DNA from: CBDCUI01 sp965223115
GTDB taxonomy: Bacteria > Pseudomonadota > Gammaproteobacteria > UBA4575
Assembly (NCBI GenBank): GCA_965223115.1
Contig: OZ244982.1
Coordinates: 1,736,001 to 1,800,000 of the forward strand
Length of the DNA: 64,000 bases
Direction of reading: 5' to 3'
Part shown: in pieces, positions 44,317 to 53,277 of the stretch
Position numbering within the stretch: position 1 is the first letter of the stretch
Layout: every line of letters starts with the position of its first letter
Made by a program: the position numbers and the translations under genes
Notes under the pieces: model-generated
The model's database searches: none
Seen by the model: the letters and a program-made list of their open reading frames with translations, nothing else
What the model was told of the DNA's origin: nothing

Positions 44317-44646
44317 ATGATTAAAAAATTTATCCTCATATTAAGCTTATTGACAATATCTTTATTATTTATATCAGCCTGCGCATCTGTAAAATTAACT
44401 CATGGTGGCGAAAAAGCACGTGTGCTTAGTTCAGGTGAAGTCGTAAACTGCCAAAAACGTGGAGCTACTACAGTAAGTGTGAAACCAACGTTATTGACGA
44501 TTCCCAGACAACAAACAGTCATAGCAAAAGAACTGCAAATCTTAGCGCGCAATAGTGCCGTTAATATGGGCGGTGATACAGTTTCTGCAATCTCTAAAAT
44601 AGATAACGGACAACAAACTTTTGCCGTGTATCGTTGCATACCCTAG
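44317..44646 (+). CDS. DUF4156-like lipoprotein
   Basis: 109 residues. Lipobox LFISAC with Cys22. The rest, ending VYRCIP with a second Cys, and an NMGGDTVSAIS segment fit small DUF4156 lipoproteins. Function unknown. Alone, same direction as proS, 126 bases downstream. Confidence 0.75.
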   Translation: MIKKFILILSLLTISLLFISACASVKLTHGGEKARVLSSGEVVNCQKRGATTVSVKPTLLTIPRQQTVIAKELQILARNSAVNMGGDTVSAISKIDNGQQTFAVYRCIP

Positions 44647-44886
44647 AGTTTCAAAGCACGTACAAAAAACATACTCTTAAATTCTTTAATGTTATTTATA
44701 AAAACAATTCTGTAAACATAGTTTCATACATAAAATATTTAATGCTTTAGTATTTCAATATATTCTTATATGCAGGCTTATACAGATTTTTAGCTAAACT
44801 TTTGTCTTGCATTCCCTTTCTTTATAGCTACACTGGCCTTAACGCATAGAGACTTAAACTCTTGTAAGCCTATGTGGTCTAAAAAC

Positions 44887-44970
44887 AATAACTTTTTCAA
44901 GTTATTTATATGCAACATGTGAAAAGATATTTTCACAAATTTAAACCAACCCTTGTTGCAAAAATTGCAA
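44887..44970. promoter_or_regulatory. Triple-palindrome leader of the substrate-binding protein gene
   Basis: Three inverted repeats follow one another: AATAACTT-tttc-AAGTTATT (44887-44906), TGTGAAAA-gata-TTTTCACA (44918-44937) and TTGCAA-aaa-TTGCAA (44956-44970). The gene's GGAGGAG ribosome site begins about 35 bases later. They may be operators or, if transcribed, stabilising stem-loops. The middle one resembles a CRP site but with ten instead of six bases between the TGTGA and TCACA halves. The 44647-44886 stretch shows no gene. Confidence 0.5.
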
Positions 44971-45019
44971 GTTCGTGGTTGTTTATTAGACCTCTTAAAT
45001 TTGGAGAGGAGGAGTACAC

Positions 45020-46369
45020 ATGAAGAAGAAAGTAAAGATCATACTGGTAGCGATCAGCATGGTGCTGGGAATGAGCACGAGTGCGATGGCAGAAGAGACC
45101 ATGTATGTGCCGATTCCGAGTTATCGCGTGGGGCCCTATGCGGCTGGAGGCACGGGTTATTTTGGCGGCATACTGGACTACTACAACCTACTCAATGCCC
45201 GCGATGGAGGCGTCAATGGCGTGAAACTGATTTGGTCAGAATGCGAGACCGAATATTCAGTAGAGCGTGGTGTGGAATGCTACAAGCGATTGAAAGACCG
45301 GGAAGGGGGGGCAGTATTTTTTGATCCTCTATCCGTAGGGATATCAACCGCCTTGATAGAGACCGGGCGTAAAGACAAGATGCCGATTATTGCGGTGAAC
45401 CACGGCAAGACCGCGGGGCAACGTGGCGACATCTTCCCCTACTACTTTATGCCGGGCATCAACACCTACGACGAGCACTCCATCATGGTGCACTTTATTG
45501 GAGACGTACTCGAAGGTGGACGTGCGAACCTGAAAGGCAAAAAGATAGCCATGCTATATCACGGTTCTCCTTACGGTCGTGAAGCGATCGACTTCATGGA
45601 CAGCATGTGTGAGAAGCACGGCTGCACCCATCATCCTTTAGAAGTACCGCATCCAGGCAATGAGCAACAATCCCAGTGGATCAACATACGCAAACTCAAG
45701 CCCGACTACGTACTGCTTCGCGGTTGGGGCGTAATGAACCCAGTAGCGATGCAGACTGCGGTACGCACAGGCTATCCAGTGAGTCGTTTGATTGGCAACA
45801 TCTGGAGTAACTCAGACGAAGACGTGATACCAGCGGGTAAAGCGGCAGACGGCTACCAAGCCATCACCACCCACCCTGCGGGCACCGACTTCCCAGTGGT
45901 ACAAGAGATCATCAAGACCGTATACGGTGAAGGCAATGGCGACCTACAAGACAAATCTCGTCTAGGCTCCGTGTACTGGAACCTAGGAGTACTTGCTGGA
46001 GTGGTACACACCGAAGCGTTGCGCATTGCGCAGGCTCGTTTTGGTAACCGACCATTGACCAGTGCGGAAGCACGATGGGGTTTTGAGAACCTACGTCTTG
46101 ATGCGGCGCGCATTGGCGAGCTGGGTGCGACCGGATTAGTACCGGAACTCAACCTCACGTGTCTTGATCACGTAGGTGGGCACTTAGCGAAATTCCAGCA
46201 ATGGGATGCGGGCAAGCGTCAGTGGAACATCGTATCGGATTGGATTGAAGGTGACGTACCGTTATCTCAAGCCATTATTGATGCGGGTGCAGAGAAATAT
46301 GCGGCGGAGAATAAAATTACTGCACGCCCTTGCACTGACGACAATAATGACGATGACTTCGATTTGTAA
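45020..46369 (+). CDS. ABC transporter substrate-binding protein, branched-chain amino acid type, orphan
   Basis: 449 residues with a signal peptide cleaved after AMA (about residue 24). The mature protein is a type I periplasmic binding fold (YFGGILDYYNLLNARDGGVNG, then GKKIAMLYHGSPYGREAIDF). It ends in an acidic tail (TDDNNDDDFDL). A very strong ribosome site (GGAGAGGAGGAG) precedes ATG 45020. Base composition is clearly richer in G+C than its neighbours, with different codon choice, which suggests high expression or transfer. No permease or ATPase gene is adjacent. Similar orphan proteins occur in chemolithotrophic and methylotrophic bacteria; the ligand is unknown. Confidence 0.88.
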   Translation: MKKKVKIILVAISMVLGMSTSAMAEETMYVPIPSYRVGPYAAGGTGYFGGILDYYNLLNARDGGVNGVKLIWSECETEYSVERGVECYKRLKDREGGAVFFDPLSVGISTALIETGRKDKMPIIAVNHGKTAGQRGDIFPYYFMPGINTYDEHSIMVHFIGDVLEGGRANLKGKKIAMLYHGSPYGREAIDFMDSMCEKHGCTHHPLEVPHPGNEQQSQWINIRKLKPDYVLLRGWGVMNPVAMQTAVRTGYPVSRLIGNIWSNSDEDVIPAGKAADGYQAITTHPAGTDFPVVQEIIKTVYGEGNGDLQDKSRLGSVYWNLGVLAGVVHTEALRIAQARFGNRPLTSAEARWGFENLRLDAARIGELGATGLVPELNLTCLDHVGGHLAKFQQWDAGKRQWNIVSDWIEGDVPLSQAIIDAGAEKYAAENKITARPCTDDNNDDDFDL

Positions 46370-46390
46370 TATTTGAAGTAGTGTTATTAA

Positions 46391-46425
46391 AAAAGCCGGG
46401 CTCCGCAAGGAGCTCGGCTTTTTTT
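46391..46425 (+). terminator. Strong rho-independent terminator after the binding-protein gene
   Basis: AAAAGCCGGGCTCC-gcaa-GGAGCTCGGCTTTTTTT: a GC-rich stem with a GCAA tetraloop and a seven-T tail, 22 bases after the stop. One of the best terminators in the window, in line with a highly expressed single gene. Confidence 0.92.
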
Positions 46426-46514
46426 ATTGCATACGTATTTGGTTATCGTAAAAATTTATAGTCGTAATAATATTTCGGCATTAAATCTACTATACGAAAT
46501 GAAATTCACTTCTC

Positions 46515-47360
46515 ATGCACAATAAGTACGTATTAATCACCGGGTGTTCTTCAGGTATTGGTCTACACATTGCGCAAGTTCTACAGCAACGTGGATATAA
46601 AGTGATTGCATCGGCAAGAAAGGAAAACGATGTTGAGTCACTTACAAAACAAGGTATCTATTGCATACAGCTTGATATTACAAACTCTCAAAACATCCAA
46701 CGTAGCATTGAAAAAGTGTTAGCAGAATCTGGTGGGAATGTATATGCATTAATTAATAATGCAGGTTATGGACAACCAGGAGCAGTTGAAGACTTAACAA
46801 GAACAACTTTACGGGAACAATTTGAGACCAATTTATTTGGCTTAGTTGAGCTTACAAACAAGCTACTGCCCACAATGCACAAGCAAGGACATGGAAGAAT
46901 TATTCAAATTAGCTCTGTTTTAGGTTTTGTTGCCATGCCATTACGTGGCGCATACATTGCGTCAAAATATGCACTGGAAGGGATTACTGACACATTGCGA
47001 CTAGAGCTAAAAAACACAAACATCCATATATCATTAGTCGAACCAGGGCCCATTATCAGTCGCTTTCGACAAAATAGCTTGCATATGTTTAAAAAAAATA
47101 TCGACTCTAACAATAGTCGATTTCATTCTATTTACCTAAAGACTGAAACAAAATTGAAAAAAGATGGGCCAGCTGTTCCTTTTACATTAGGACCTGACGC
47201 TGTAACAAATAAAGTGATTCATGCACTTGAAAGCAATCGACCAAAAGCAAGATACTATGTGACATTTCCTACTCACTTGTTTGCAACATTAAAAAGAATC
47301 CTACCAACAAACCTATTGGACTACATCCTTAACAAATCATCTAGTATTGAACGTAAATGA
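46515..47360 (+). CDS. Short-chain dehydrogenase/reductase
   Basis: 281 residues, classical SDR. TGCSSGIG near residues 9-16 binds NAD(P), ALINNAGYGQ is the conserved NNAG, and ISSVLG with YIASKYALEG supplies the Ser-Tyr-Lys catalytic triad. The substrate cannot be predicted. ATG at 46515, 90 bases after a strong terminator, so it has its own promoter. Confidence 0.88.
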   Translation: MHNKYVLITGCSSGIGLHIAQVLQQRGYKVIASARKENDVESLTKQGIYCIQLDITNSQNIQRSIEKVLAESGGNVYALINNAGYGQPGAVEDLTRTTLREQFETNLFGLVELTNKLLPTMHKQGHGRIIQISSVLGFVAMPLRGAYIASKYALEGITDTLRLELKNTNIHISLVEPGPIISRFRQNSLHMFKKNIDSNNSRFHSIYLKTETKLKKDGPAVPFTLGPDAVTNKVIHALESNRPKARYYVTFPTHLFATLKRILPTNLLDYILNKSSSIERK

Positions 47361-47479
47361 TTGTTAGACGCATTTTATAAATAGTTTAATCAGTCAGTTA
47401 CAAAATATAAAAATTCCTGTCAACCAAAATTTGCTCCATACGTTTTATACAGTATCTATAAAATAACTGGAGTATCGTA

Positions 47480-47875
47480 ATGAAGAACAATGTAAATAAA
47501 ACTTCTATCCTAGTTTCATTAATATTTATTTGTAGCACTTCTATTGCGAGTGCCGACAAAGGCAGTAAAGTTGAAAATTATTTAGACCACAAAGGTGATC
47601 GCATTGACCATAGATTAGACCACAAAGGTGATCGTGTTGATCGTCGCTTGGATCGTAAAGGAGATCGCATAGAACGACGTTTTGATCACAAGGCAGATCG
47701 TGCCCGTGATGCAGGAAAAGATGGGCTTGCTAATCGTTTGGAAAGAAAAGGCAATATTGCCAATAACCGCTTAGACCGCAAAGGCGATCGCATAAATCAT
47801 CGCTTAGATAGGAAAGGTAATCGCATCGATCGCCGTCTTGATCGCAAAGGTCAACGCTTCAATCGCAGACATTGA
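47480..47875 (+). CDS. Secreted basic protein of 11-residue repeats
   Basis: 131 residues. Signal peptide (about 1-25, ending SIASA), then about eight units of an 11-residue repeat with consensus LDRKGDRIDRR, interrupted once (ADRARDAGKDGLANR). Strongly charged and nearly devoid of hydrophobic residues apart from Leu/Ile at fixed positions, so an extended amphipathic helix or an ion- or nucleic-acid-binding rod is possible. Similar repeat proteins occur in other gammaproteobacteria, but I know of no function. An ATG with GGAG upstream supports the start. Confidence 0.75.
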   Translation: MKNNVNKTSILVSLIFICSTSIASADKGSKVENYLDHKGDRIDHRLDHKGDRVDRRLDRKGDRIERRFDHKADRARDAGKDGLANRLERKGNIANNRLDRKGDRINHRLDRKGNRIDRRLDRKGQRFNRRH

Positions 47876-47903
47876 TTAATTATTATATTTTCAGTGATGA
47901 TCA

Positions 47904-47929
47904 AGAGGGTAACAAAATCGTTACCCTCT
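47904..47929. terminator. Hairpin terminator between convergent repeat-protein and clpB genes
   Basis: AGAGGGTAAC-aaaatc-GTTACCCTCT: a perfect 10-bp stem two bases from the clpB stop and 28 bases from the repeat-protein stop. The T-run is short on either side (ATTTAT), so it probably acts in both directions with moderate strength. Confidence 0.75.
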
Positions 47930-47931
47930 AT

Positions 47932-50538
47932 TTATGCTGCAATTGGTTTACTATGAGTGAAGTTTAACTTTTCACCATCCACGTCTACATCTACTACCTG
48001 ACCAGGATGAATCTCGCCGCTTAATAATGCTTGAGCAAGCGGATTTTCTACTAGCTCCTGTATTGCTCTTTTTAAGGGTCGAGCACCATAAACTGGATCA
48101 AAGCCCGCCTCAGAAAGTTTGGCTAATGCAGCATCTGAGTATGTAAGTTTAATATCTCTATCATCTAACCTATTTTGCAAATGGGCCAATTGTATTTCCG
48201 TAATTTCACGAATGTGCTCTTGAGCCAAAGGATGAAATACGATGGCATCATCTATTCGATTAATAAACTCAGGTCTGAAGCGTGTACTTACAATCTCCAT
48301 AACAGCTGTTTTCATTCTTTGATAGCTATCTGTACTAGTACCATTTTTACTGGCTAATTCCTGAATTACATCGCTACCTAAATTAGAAGTCATGATCACA
48401 ACGGTATTTTTAAAATCTACAGTACGACCATGTCCATCCGTTAAGCGACCATCATCTAACACTTGTAACAATACATTAAAAACATCTGGATGAGCTTTTT
48501 CAATTTCATCCATTAACACCACACTATATGGTTTGCGTCTAACTGCTTCTGTTAGATAACCACCTTCTTCATATCCTACATAACCCGGCGGTGCACCAAT
48601 TAAACGTGCAACAGAATGTTTTTCCATAAACTCAGACATGTCTACGCGTATTAAAGCATCTTCACTATCAAATAAAAATTCAGTTAAGGCTTTAGTCAAC
48701 TCAGTCTTTCCTACACCTGTAGGCCCAAGAAATAAAAATGATCCATTGGGTCGTTTTGGATCTGAGATTCCTGCTCTAGCTCTGCGCACAGCATCAGACA
48801 CAACCTGTATAGCTTCGTTTTGACCAACCACACGCTTGCGTAATGTTGCTTCCATCTGTAACAGTTTTTCACGCTCTCCTGAAAGCATTTTGGAAACAGG
48901 AATACCTGTCCAACGCGATACAATTTCTGCAACTTCCGCATCCGTTACTTTGTTACGAAGTAACTTGTGTTCTTGTTTATTAACATCACTGGATTGCTGT
49001 AGTTGTTTTTCCAACTCAGGAATGCGTCCATACTGGATCTCTGACATTTTTGCCAAATCACCAGCGCGATGAGCCGCATCAAGCTCAATTCTTGCCTGTT
49101 CTAATGCCTCTTTGAGCTCTTTAGATCCCTGCAATGTTGCTTTTTCTGAACGCCAAACCTCTTCAAGGTCAGCATACTCTTTTTCAAGCTTATTGATTTC
49201 TGTCTCTACTTCAGCAAGGTGCTTTTTAGAGGCCTCATCAGATTCTTTCTTAAGTGCTTCCCGCTCAATTTTTAACTGAATTAATTTCCGATCGAGCTTA
49301 TCCATGGACTCAGGCTTGGAATCAATTTCCATGCGAATTCGTGAGGCTGCTTCATCAATAAGGTCAATGGCTTTATCAGGCAATTGCCGATCAGAAATAT
49401 AACGATGAGAGAGCATTGCCGCACTTACGATTGCCGGATCAGTAATATCCACACCATGATGTACTTCGTAACGTTCCTTTAGACCACGCAAAATTGCAAT
49501 GGTATCTTCTACGCTTGGTTCATCTACGATAATTTTTTGAAACCTACGCTCCAGCGCTGCATCTTTTTCAATATACTGTCTATATTCATCAAGTGTTGTC
49601 GCACCCACACAATGAAGCTCACCACGAGCAAGCGCAGGTTTCAGCATATTTCCTGCATCCATAGCCCCTTCAGCTTTTCCTGCACCCACCATAGTGTGTA
49701 ATTCATCAATAAATAAAATAATTTGTCCTTCCTGTTTAGAAAGTTCTTTGAGAACTGCTTTTAAACGCTCTTCAAACTCACCTCGGAACTTAGCACCTGC
49801 AATCAAAGCGCTTAAATCTAAGGAAAGAAGTTTCTTATTTTTAATCCCTTCCGGAACTTCACCATTCACAATACGTTGTGCCAACCCTTCTACAATGGCT
49901 GTTTTACCTACACCAGGCTCACCAATCAAAACAGGGTTATTCTTAGTACGCCTTTGTAAAACTTGTATAGCACGACGAATTTCATCGTCTCGACCGATAA
50001 CAGGATCTAACTTCCCCTGCACCGCCCGTTCAGTTAAATCAATCGTATATTTATTCAATGCTTGGCGAGTATCTTCAGCATTTGGATCTGTTATATTTTC
50101 ACCTGCACGCATGGATTCAAGTGCCTTACTGATTGTATCTTTATTGATACCCTCTTCTTTGAGGATTCTGCCTAATTCACCTTTATCTTCAAGAGCTGCT
50201 AAAGCAAATATTTCTGATGCAATAAATTCATCACCCTGTTGTTGAGCCAATTTATCCGTTACATTGAGTAAATTACCCAGTGTTGTAGAAAGATGAACTT
50301 CACCCGCATTCCCTGATACTGTAGGTAAACGTTGAATGGCATCATTACAGCGTTGTTTAATGCTGTTAGCGTCTGCGCCTGCACGCATGAATAACCCTGC
50401 AACCGTACTATTTTCTTGCGCCAACATTGCATACATAAGGTGTACTGGCTCTATAAACTGATGATCTCGGCCCACAGCCATAGATTGCGCTTCTTGTAGC
50501 GCCAGTTGAAATTTCGAAGTCAGTTTGTCCATCCGCAT
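47932..50538 (-). CDS. clpB: ATP-dependent disaggregase ClpB
   Basis: Hexameric AAA+ chaperone that rescues aggregated proteins with DnaK. The frame opens at a TTG (50559); the ATG at 50538 (MRMDKLTSKFQLALQEAQ) fits the E. coli N-terminus and has a GGAG site. 868 residues from there. Two Walker A motifs (GEPGVGKTAIVEG, GPTGVGKTELTKA) and the middle coiled coil distinguish it from ClpA/ClpC. A sigma-32-like promoter lies upstream. Confidence 0.98.
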   Translation of the reverse strand: MRMDKLTSKFQLALQEAQSMAVGRDHQFIEPVHLMYAMLAQENSTVAGLFMRAGADANSIKQRCNDAIQRLPTVSGNAGEVHLSTTLGNLLNVTDKLAQQQGDEFIASEIFALAALEDKGELGRILKEEGINKDTISKALESMRAGENITDPNAEDTRQALNKYTIDLTERAVQGKLDPVIGRDDEIRRAIQVLQRRTKNNPVLIGEPGVGKTAIVEGLAQRIVNGEVPEGIKNKKLLSLDLSALIAGAKFRGEFEERLKAVLKELSKQEGQIILFIDELHTMVGAGKAEGAMDAGNMLKPALARGELHCVGATTLDEYRQYIEKDAALERRFQKIIVDEPSVEDTIAILRGLKERYEVHHGVDITDPAIVSAAMLSHRYISDRQLPDKAIDLIDEAASRIRMEIDSKPESMDKLDRKLIQLKIEREALKKESDEASKKHLAEVETEINKLEKEYADLEEVWRSEKATLQGSKELKEALEQARIELDAAHRAGDLAKMSEIQYGRIPELEKQLQQSSDVNKQEHKLLRNKVTDAEVAEIVSRWTGIPVSKMLSGEREKLLQMEATLRKRVVGQNEAIQVVSDAVRRARAGISDPKRPNGSFLFLGPTGVGKTELTKALTEFLFDSEDALIRVDMSEFMEKHSVARLIGAPPGYVGYEEGGYLTEAVRRKPYSVVLMDEIEKAHPDVFNVLLQVLDDGRLTDGHGRTVDFKNTVVIMTSNLGSDVIQELASKNGTSTDSYQRMKTAVMEIVSTRFRPEFINRIDDAIVFHPLAQEHIREITEIQLAHLQNRLDDRDIKLTYSDAALAKLSEAGFDPVYGARPLKRAIQELVENPLAQALLSGEIHPGQVVDVDVDGEKLNFTHSKPIAA

Positions 50539-50576
50539 ATTGCGTTCTCCAATATACAAGTTATCTATTTAATCTA

Positions 50577-50606
50577 TGTATGGAGGCGGTATATATAAAT
50601 TTCAAC
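50577..50606 (-). promoter_or_regulatory. Sigma-32-like heat-shock promoter of clpB
   Basis: On the minus strand GTTGAAA is followed after 13 bases by CCTCCATAC, close to the CTTGAAA-N13-17-CCCCATnT consensus, about 40 bases before the clpB ATG. ClpB is a classical heat-shock gene, so the match is credible. Confidence 0.6.
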
Positions 50607-50621
50607 CGTTTAATGACGCTA

Positions 50622-51368
50622 TCATTGTGGTTTCATCCAAATCATTGTGCCCATACGACCTGTTTTGCCATCACGCCGATATGAAAAAAAGTTTTCTGTG
50701 TCTGAATATGTACAATATCCACCACCATATACGCCTTTAACACCTTTTGAACTTAAAGTCTGTTCTGCTAATAAATAGAGGTTTGCCAAAAACTTACCTG
50801 ATTTATTGTATTGAAATGCTGCTTGATGTACTGGATTTTTTTTAACAAACAAGTCTCTGACTTCTACACCCACCTCAAATCGATCAGGACCAATTGCTGG
50901 CCCTAACCAACATAAGAGCTTATTAGTATCTACTGGCAAGGTAGCTAATGTGTTCTCCAACACACCATGCAGCAGTCCTCGCCACCCGGCATGAGCTGCT
51001 GCTACACAACTACCTGCATCGTCACAAAATAATACCGGCAAACAATCAGCGGTAAGTACAACACAAGCTTTTCCTACTTCAGTTGTATAAGCCGCATCTG
51101 CTTGCAGATCTGAATTTTGTATTTTTGATAGATTAATCACCTGTTTGCCATGCTGCTGATTTAGCCAAACTGGTTCAGTAGGCAAATGAAACTTTTCTAA
51201 TAATGCAACACGATTGGCATTGACATGCTTTATATCGTCACCTACATGCATACCCAAATTAAAACTTGAAAACTTTCCTTGGCTATAACCTCCTTTACGT
51301 GTGGTAACCAAACATTGCACATTTTCAGAAATGGGCCAAATGGGCTTTATGCAATCAAATTTCTGCAT
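50622..51368 (-). CDS. pgeF: Peptidoglycan editing factor PgeF (YfiH, laccase-domain family)
   Basis: 248 residues. Zinc-site residues are in NQQHGKQV, TADCLPVLFCDD and AAHAGWRGLLHG, and the C-terminal FFSYRRDGKTGRMG block is conserved. The family corrects mis-incorporated amino acids in muropeptides or acts on purine nucleosides. It lies between rluD and clpB, as in E. coli. Confidence 0.94.
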   Translation of the reverse strand: MQKFDCIKPIWPISENVQCLVTTRKGGYSQGKFSSFNLGMHVGDDIKHVNANRVALLEKFHLPTEPVWLNQQHGKQVINLSKIQNSDLQADAAYTTEVGKACVVLTADCLPVLFCDDAGSCVAAAHAGWRGLLHGVLENTLATLPVDTNKLLCWLGPAIGPDRFEVGVEVRDLFVKKNPVHQAAFQYNKSGKFLANLYLLAEQTLSSKGVKGVYGGGYCTYSDTENFFSYRRDGKTGRMGTMIWMKPQ

Positions 51369-51384
51369 ATATTTTCTATACTGC

Positions 51385-52320
51385 CTATATTTGTTTGATA
51401 GTGCTCAATAGCATTTGAAAATCGTCTGGTAACGGCGCATCCCATTCACATAGCTTTTTATTATCAGGATGCTTTAATGCAAGTTTAGTAGCATGTAACG
51501 CTTGACGTGGGAAATTGGCTATATTTAATTCATCGGGATTAGTGGCTAATTTTATTTTTTTCCCATACGTAGAATCACCTATAATTGGGTGTCTTATATG
51601 CGCCATATGTACTCGTATTTGATGCGTCCTACCAGTCTCTAACTTCACATCTAATAACGTACATAATTGATAGCGTTGACGAATACGGTAATAAGTAACT
51701 GCAGATTTGCCTGAAGATGTAACTGCCATGCGTTTACGATCAACTGGATGTCTACCAATTGCCGCATCCACAGTGCCGCCTGTTATCATCTCCCCATGCA
51801 CTAAAGCAATATATTCACGTTTGACTGTGCGCTGCTGCAATTGTTCTACGAGATTAGAGTGACTACTAAGCTGTTTAGCCACAACCATTAACCCGCTTGT
51901 GTCTTTATCAAGACGGTGCACGATACCAACCCGTGGGATAGCTCTTAAATTAGGATCATAATGCAACAAAGCATTTGCTAATGTTCCAGAAGGATTACCT
52001 GCACCAGGGTGGACAACAAAACCGTGGGGCTTATTAATTACTAAAATAAATGGATCTTCATATACAATATTTATATCTAATGCCTGAGGCTCCAAATAAA
52101 CTTCGTCACATAATTGAACTTCTAATTTTACTTGCTCTCCACCTGTAACCATATCTTTAGGCCTTAAAATATTACCGTCTACCAAGACATCACCATTGCG
52201 AATCCATTTTTGCATTCGAGCTCTGGAATAACCTGGAAACAATTGAACTAATGCATTGTCCAAACGTAAACCCTTAAAAGAATCCGGGATCACACCTAAT
52301 AATTGTTCTTTATCGACCAT
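51385..52320 (-). CDS. rluD: 23S rRNA pseudouridine synthase RluD
   Basis: 311 residues. N-terminal S4 domain, then catalytic motif GIVHRLDKDTSGLMV with the conserved Asp, and TGRTHQIRVHMA. Converts uridines 1911, 1915 and 1917 in helix 69 (E. coli numbering). Divergent from bamD with 43 bases between starts, the standard arrangement. Confidence 0.96.
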   Translation of the reverse strand: MVDKEQLLGVIPDSFKGLRLDNALVQLFPGYSRARMQKWIRNGDVLVDGNILRPKDMVTGGEQVKLEVQLCDEVYLEPQALDINIVYEDPFILVINKPHGFVVHPGAGNPSGTLANALLHYDPNLRAIPRVGIVHRLDKDTSGLMVVAKQLSSHSNLVEQLQQRTVKREYIALVHGEMITGGTVDAAIGRHPVDRKRMAVTSSGKSAVTYYRIRQRYQLCTLLDVKLETGRTHQIRVHMAHIRHPIIGDSTYGKKIKLATNPDELNIANFPRQALHATKLALKHPDNKKLCEWDAPLPDDFQMLLSTIKQI

Positions 52321-52363
52321 TACAGTTCGGATTTAGACTAAATATGGTTATACTTTAATACTT

Positions 52364-53266
52364 ATGAAAGAGTACAAGTTTACAGCTCCAGGATCTATTA
52401 AACGACTCATCGTTACTTTTACCTGTTTAATTTTCCTAACAGGTTGCTCAGTATTTGGTCTATTTGGTAAGGACGATGAAGAACAAGATCCAGATATTGC
52501 AGCGGATGAAACCGCAGCCAAACTTTATCAAAAAGCACATAGACAATTAATTGCTCAAGAATTTGTAGGGGCAATTGAAAACTTTGAAACCTTGGAAGCA
52601 CGCTATCCATTCGGGCGTCATGCTCAACAGGCACAGCTCGAACTTGCTTACGCTTATCACAAACAAAACAATACTGATTTGGCATTAGATAGCATAAATC
52701 GTTTCATCAAACTAAACCCCCTACATCCAAACATAGACTACGCTTACTATATGAAAGGGCTAATCACTTTTGATAGTGGCAAAAACCTCATACACTTTGT
52801 GTTACCACGTGATCCATCAAACAATGACCCCACATCATTACGAGAAGCATTTGATATATTTAATTTGCTGATTGATAAGTATCCTGAGAGTAAGTATGCA
52901 GATGATGCTAAGCAGCGCATGATCTATTTACGCAATGAACTAGCAGAATATGAATTAAAGGTTGCTAAGTTTTATATACGCAGAGGCGCGTATGTAGCAT
53001 CTGCCAACCGTGCAAAATATATTATGGAAAATTATCAAGGCGCTGAAGTCATGCCAGAAGCTGTCTATATATTGGAGCAATCTTATCTTAAACTTGGTTT
53101 GAATGATTTAGCTGAAGACACACACCGCGTCTTTGCACAAAATTTTAAAACTGGTAAGAATGGATTGATCGACCAAGATTTTGCACGCGAAACTGAAAGC
53201 TGTGCCGAAGGCTTATGGAGTAAAATGATGGAAAAATTACGCTTTAGAACTTATTACTGTAACTAG
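52364..53266 (+). CDS. bamD: Outer membrane assembly lipoprotein BamD
   Basis: Essential BAM lipoprotein. Lipobox LTGC with Cys28, then TPR helices (YQKAHRQLIAQEFVGAIENF, HAQQAQLELAYAYHKQNNTD). 300 residues, somewhat longer than E. coli (245) through a longer C-terminal end. Its partner BamC is encoded at 36.9 kb. Confidence 0.96.
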   Translation: MKEYKFTAPGSIKRLIVTFTCLIFLTGCSVFGLFGKDDEEQDPDIAADETAAKLYQKAHRQLIAQEFVGAIENFETLEARYPFGRHAQQAQLELAYAYHKQNNTDLALDSINRFIKLNPLHPNIDYAYYMKGLITFDSGKNLIHFVLPRDPSNNDPTSLREAFDIFNLLIDKYPESKYADDAKQRMIYLRNELAEYELKVAKFYIRRGAYVASANRAKYIMENYQGAEVMPEAVYILEQSYLKLGLNDLAEDTHRVFAQNFKTGKNGLIDQDFARETESCAEGLWSKMMEKLRFRTYYCN

Positions 53267-53277
53267 CAACATTACCA

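Noticed and set aside
44918..44937. CRP site candidate TGTGAAAAGATATTTTCACA
   Set aside because: CRP needs six bases between TGTGA and TCACA; here there are ten. Kept only as a palindrome.
44953..45324. 123-codon frame overlapping the start of the binding-protein gene
   Set aside because: It runs through the leader palindrome and ribosome site; the other frame has a signal peptide and binding-protein fold.
47560..47870. Regular 33-base repeats that might be read as a CRISPR-like array
   Set aside because: The repeats are contiguous with no unique spacers and encode the 11-residue protein repeat in frame.
49694..50245. 183-codon plus-strand frame opposite clpB
   Set aside because: Antisense shadow of the conserved first AAA+ domain of ClpB.
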